The notes beneath the pieces are model-generated. The model saw only the letters and a list, made by a program, of their open reading frames with translations. It was not told the origin of the DNA and did not search any database. Below are positions 4,660 to 5,475 of a DNA stretch of 5,475 nucleotides, piece by piece. Both the position numbers and the translations under genes were made by a program. This DNA comes from an uncultured Moraxellaceae bacterium (GTDB lineage Bacteria; Pseudomonadota; Gammaproteobacteria; Pseudomonadales; Moraxellaceae): positions 1-5,475 of the forward strand of contig CALEYY010000157.1 of the NCBI GenBank assembly GCA_937928295.1, written 5' to 3'. The first letter of the stretch is position 1, and every line of letters starts with the position of its first letter.

Positions 4660-5475
4660 AATTTGCCAGCGATGATGTCGGCGTAGACCTCGTCGCAAAC
4701 CGGTGCATAGGTCGTGGTGCCCGGCAGCAGCACATACACGGCCTCACCACTGCACTGGGCCGGATCAAAGCCTTCTTTCTTCAGCCCGGCCTTCTGGTAC
4801 TTGAAGGTGCCGGTGGTTTCCATAGCCGCTTTCACGCGCAGGAACACCGGCACGGCATAGGCCGGCAGCTCGCGCTTCAGGTGTTGATACAGCCCGTCAA
4901 AATCCGTCGTCATGCCGTCGTGCGGCGTGATGGCGGCCATGCCGGCGCGACCGTTGGTGTTGGGAATTTCCACGCCATAGACTACGGCCTCGGCGAGGTC
5001 GTGATGAGCCGTCATGATGTTCTCGACTTCAGTCGTCGACACATTCTCACCCTTCCAGCGGAAGGTATCGCCGGTGCGATCAACGAACTGGGCGTGACGG
5101 AAGCCGATCTCGCGCATCAGGTCGCCGGTGTTGAAGTACTTGTCGCCCTTGGTGAACACATTGGTGAAGATGCAGGAGCTGTTCTTGCCCTGATCGGTGT
5201 AGCCGTCGAACGGAGTCTTGTCGGTGATCTCGCCGATCAGCAGGCCGATTTCGCCGCGCTTGACCTTGATCATGTTGCCTTTCTTGTCGCGTACCGGTGC
5301 TTCGGCATCCTTGTCGTATTTCACCAGCGCATAGGGCATGGGCGAGAAGCCGACGGTATTGTCGAAATTGAAGATGTTTGTGAAGCCGACATTGCCTTCC
5401 GACGACGCATAAAGCTCGGCGACTTCTTCGATGCCAAAACGGTCCTTGAAACCGCCCCAGATGTTCGGGCGCAGG
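4650..5475 (-). CDS. Long-chain acyl-CoA synthetase, FATP/FadD6 type (C-terminal part; N-terminus outside window)
   Basis: The frame stays open to the window edge, giving about 274 C-terminal residues of a protein that normally has about 600. Visible ANL-superfamily motifs are YASSEGNVGF (from about 5411 downward; the ATP-binding A5-like motif), TGDL (around 5118-5129, A7-like), FVDRTGDTFRWKGENVSTTE (within about 5020-5087, the A8 hinge) and a C-terminal TGTFKYQK (around 4791-4814), whose first Lys matches the adenylation lysine. The wording matches the very-long-chain/FATP-like bacterial synthetases rather than classical FadD. The enzyme activates fatty acids to acyl-CoA through an acyl-AMP intermediate, often at the membrane during uptake. 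An ATG at 5339 is internal, not the start. It converges on the hydrolase-hydroxylase operon with 31 bases between the stops. The pathway link with that operon is inferred. Confidence 0.95.
   Translation of the reverse strand, partial: LRPNIWGGFKDRFGIEEVAELYASSEGNVGFTNIFNFDNTVGFSPMPYALVKYDKDAEAPVRDKKGNMIKVKRGEIGLLIGEITDKTPFDGYTDQGKNSSCIFTNVFTKGDKYFNTGDLMREIGFRHAQFVDRTGDTFRWKGENVSTTEVENIMTAHHDLAEAVVYGVEIPNTNGRAGMAAITPHDGMTTDFDGLYQHLKRELPAYAVPVFLRVKAAMETTGTFKYQKAGLKKEGFDPAQCSGEAVYVLLPGTTTYAPVCDEVYADIIAGKFRF

Noticed and set aside
1..5475. CRISPR array, tRNA, insertion sequence or defence island
   Set aside because: I saw no regularly spaced repeats, tRNA-like cloverleaf, transposase or known defence domain; the ParA-like protein alone does not indicate a plasmid.

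Overview
The window is about 5.5 kb of GC-rich proteobacterial chromosome, densely coding and largely metabolic. Gene families and style (MAPEG and GST proteins, a FATP-type acyl-CoA synthetase, a fatty acid hydroxylase-family protein) suggest a gammaproteobacterium, perhaps of the Nevskiales/Solimonadaceae kind. That placement is an impression from protein style, not a search result. No rRNA, tRNA, IS element or CRISPR array is visible.

Layout. Bases 1-499 carry the tail of a sensor histidine kinase: PAS-like end, coiled coil and H-box, with no ATPase domain. It runs without a stop into a complete TfoX N-terminal-domain gene (500-826). By hand count GC falls from about 77% (1-480) to about 62% (481-780), so this is probably a junction between two kinds of DNA, either an old recombination or an assembly joint. 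Next come a four-helix MAPEG-family membrane protein (913-1338) and a cytosolic-type glutathione S-transferase (1335-2018), overlapping by ATGA and probably translationally coupled. An AT-richer gap with weak promoter-like boxes leads into an orphan ParA-type ATPase (2105-2758) that resembles the small ParF class but has an altered second motif and no partner gene in view. A gap with a small tandem repeat and an inverted repeat precedes a two-gene operon: an alpha/beta hydrolase with a complete catalytic triad (2856-3833, TTG start) and a histidine-rich fatty acid hydroxylase/sterol desaturase-family membrane protein (3836-4618). Converging on it from the minus strand is the C-terminal part of a long-chain acyl-CoA synthetase (4650 to beyond 5475). 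The two convergent stop codons sit inside a short tandem repeat, just after a strong 11-bp hairpin.

How the genes may work together. The right half (hydrolase, di-iron hydroxylase, fatty acyl-CoA synthetase) is consistent with release, oxidation and activation of fatty acyl or other lipid substrates. The MAPEG-GST pair suggests glutathione-dependent handling of electrophilic or oxidised lipids. These pathway links are inferred from neighbourhood and family. I see no clear signature of an undescribed defence or mobile system. The least ordinary items are the kinase/TfoX junction, the ParA with a one-residue insertion in its second motif, and the repeat over the convergent stops.
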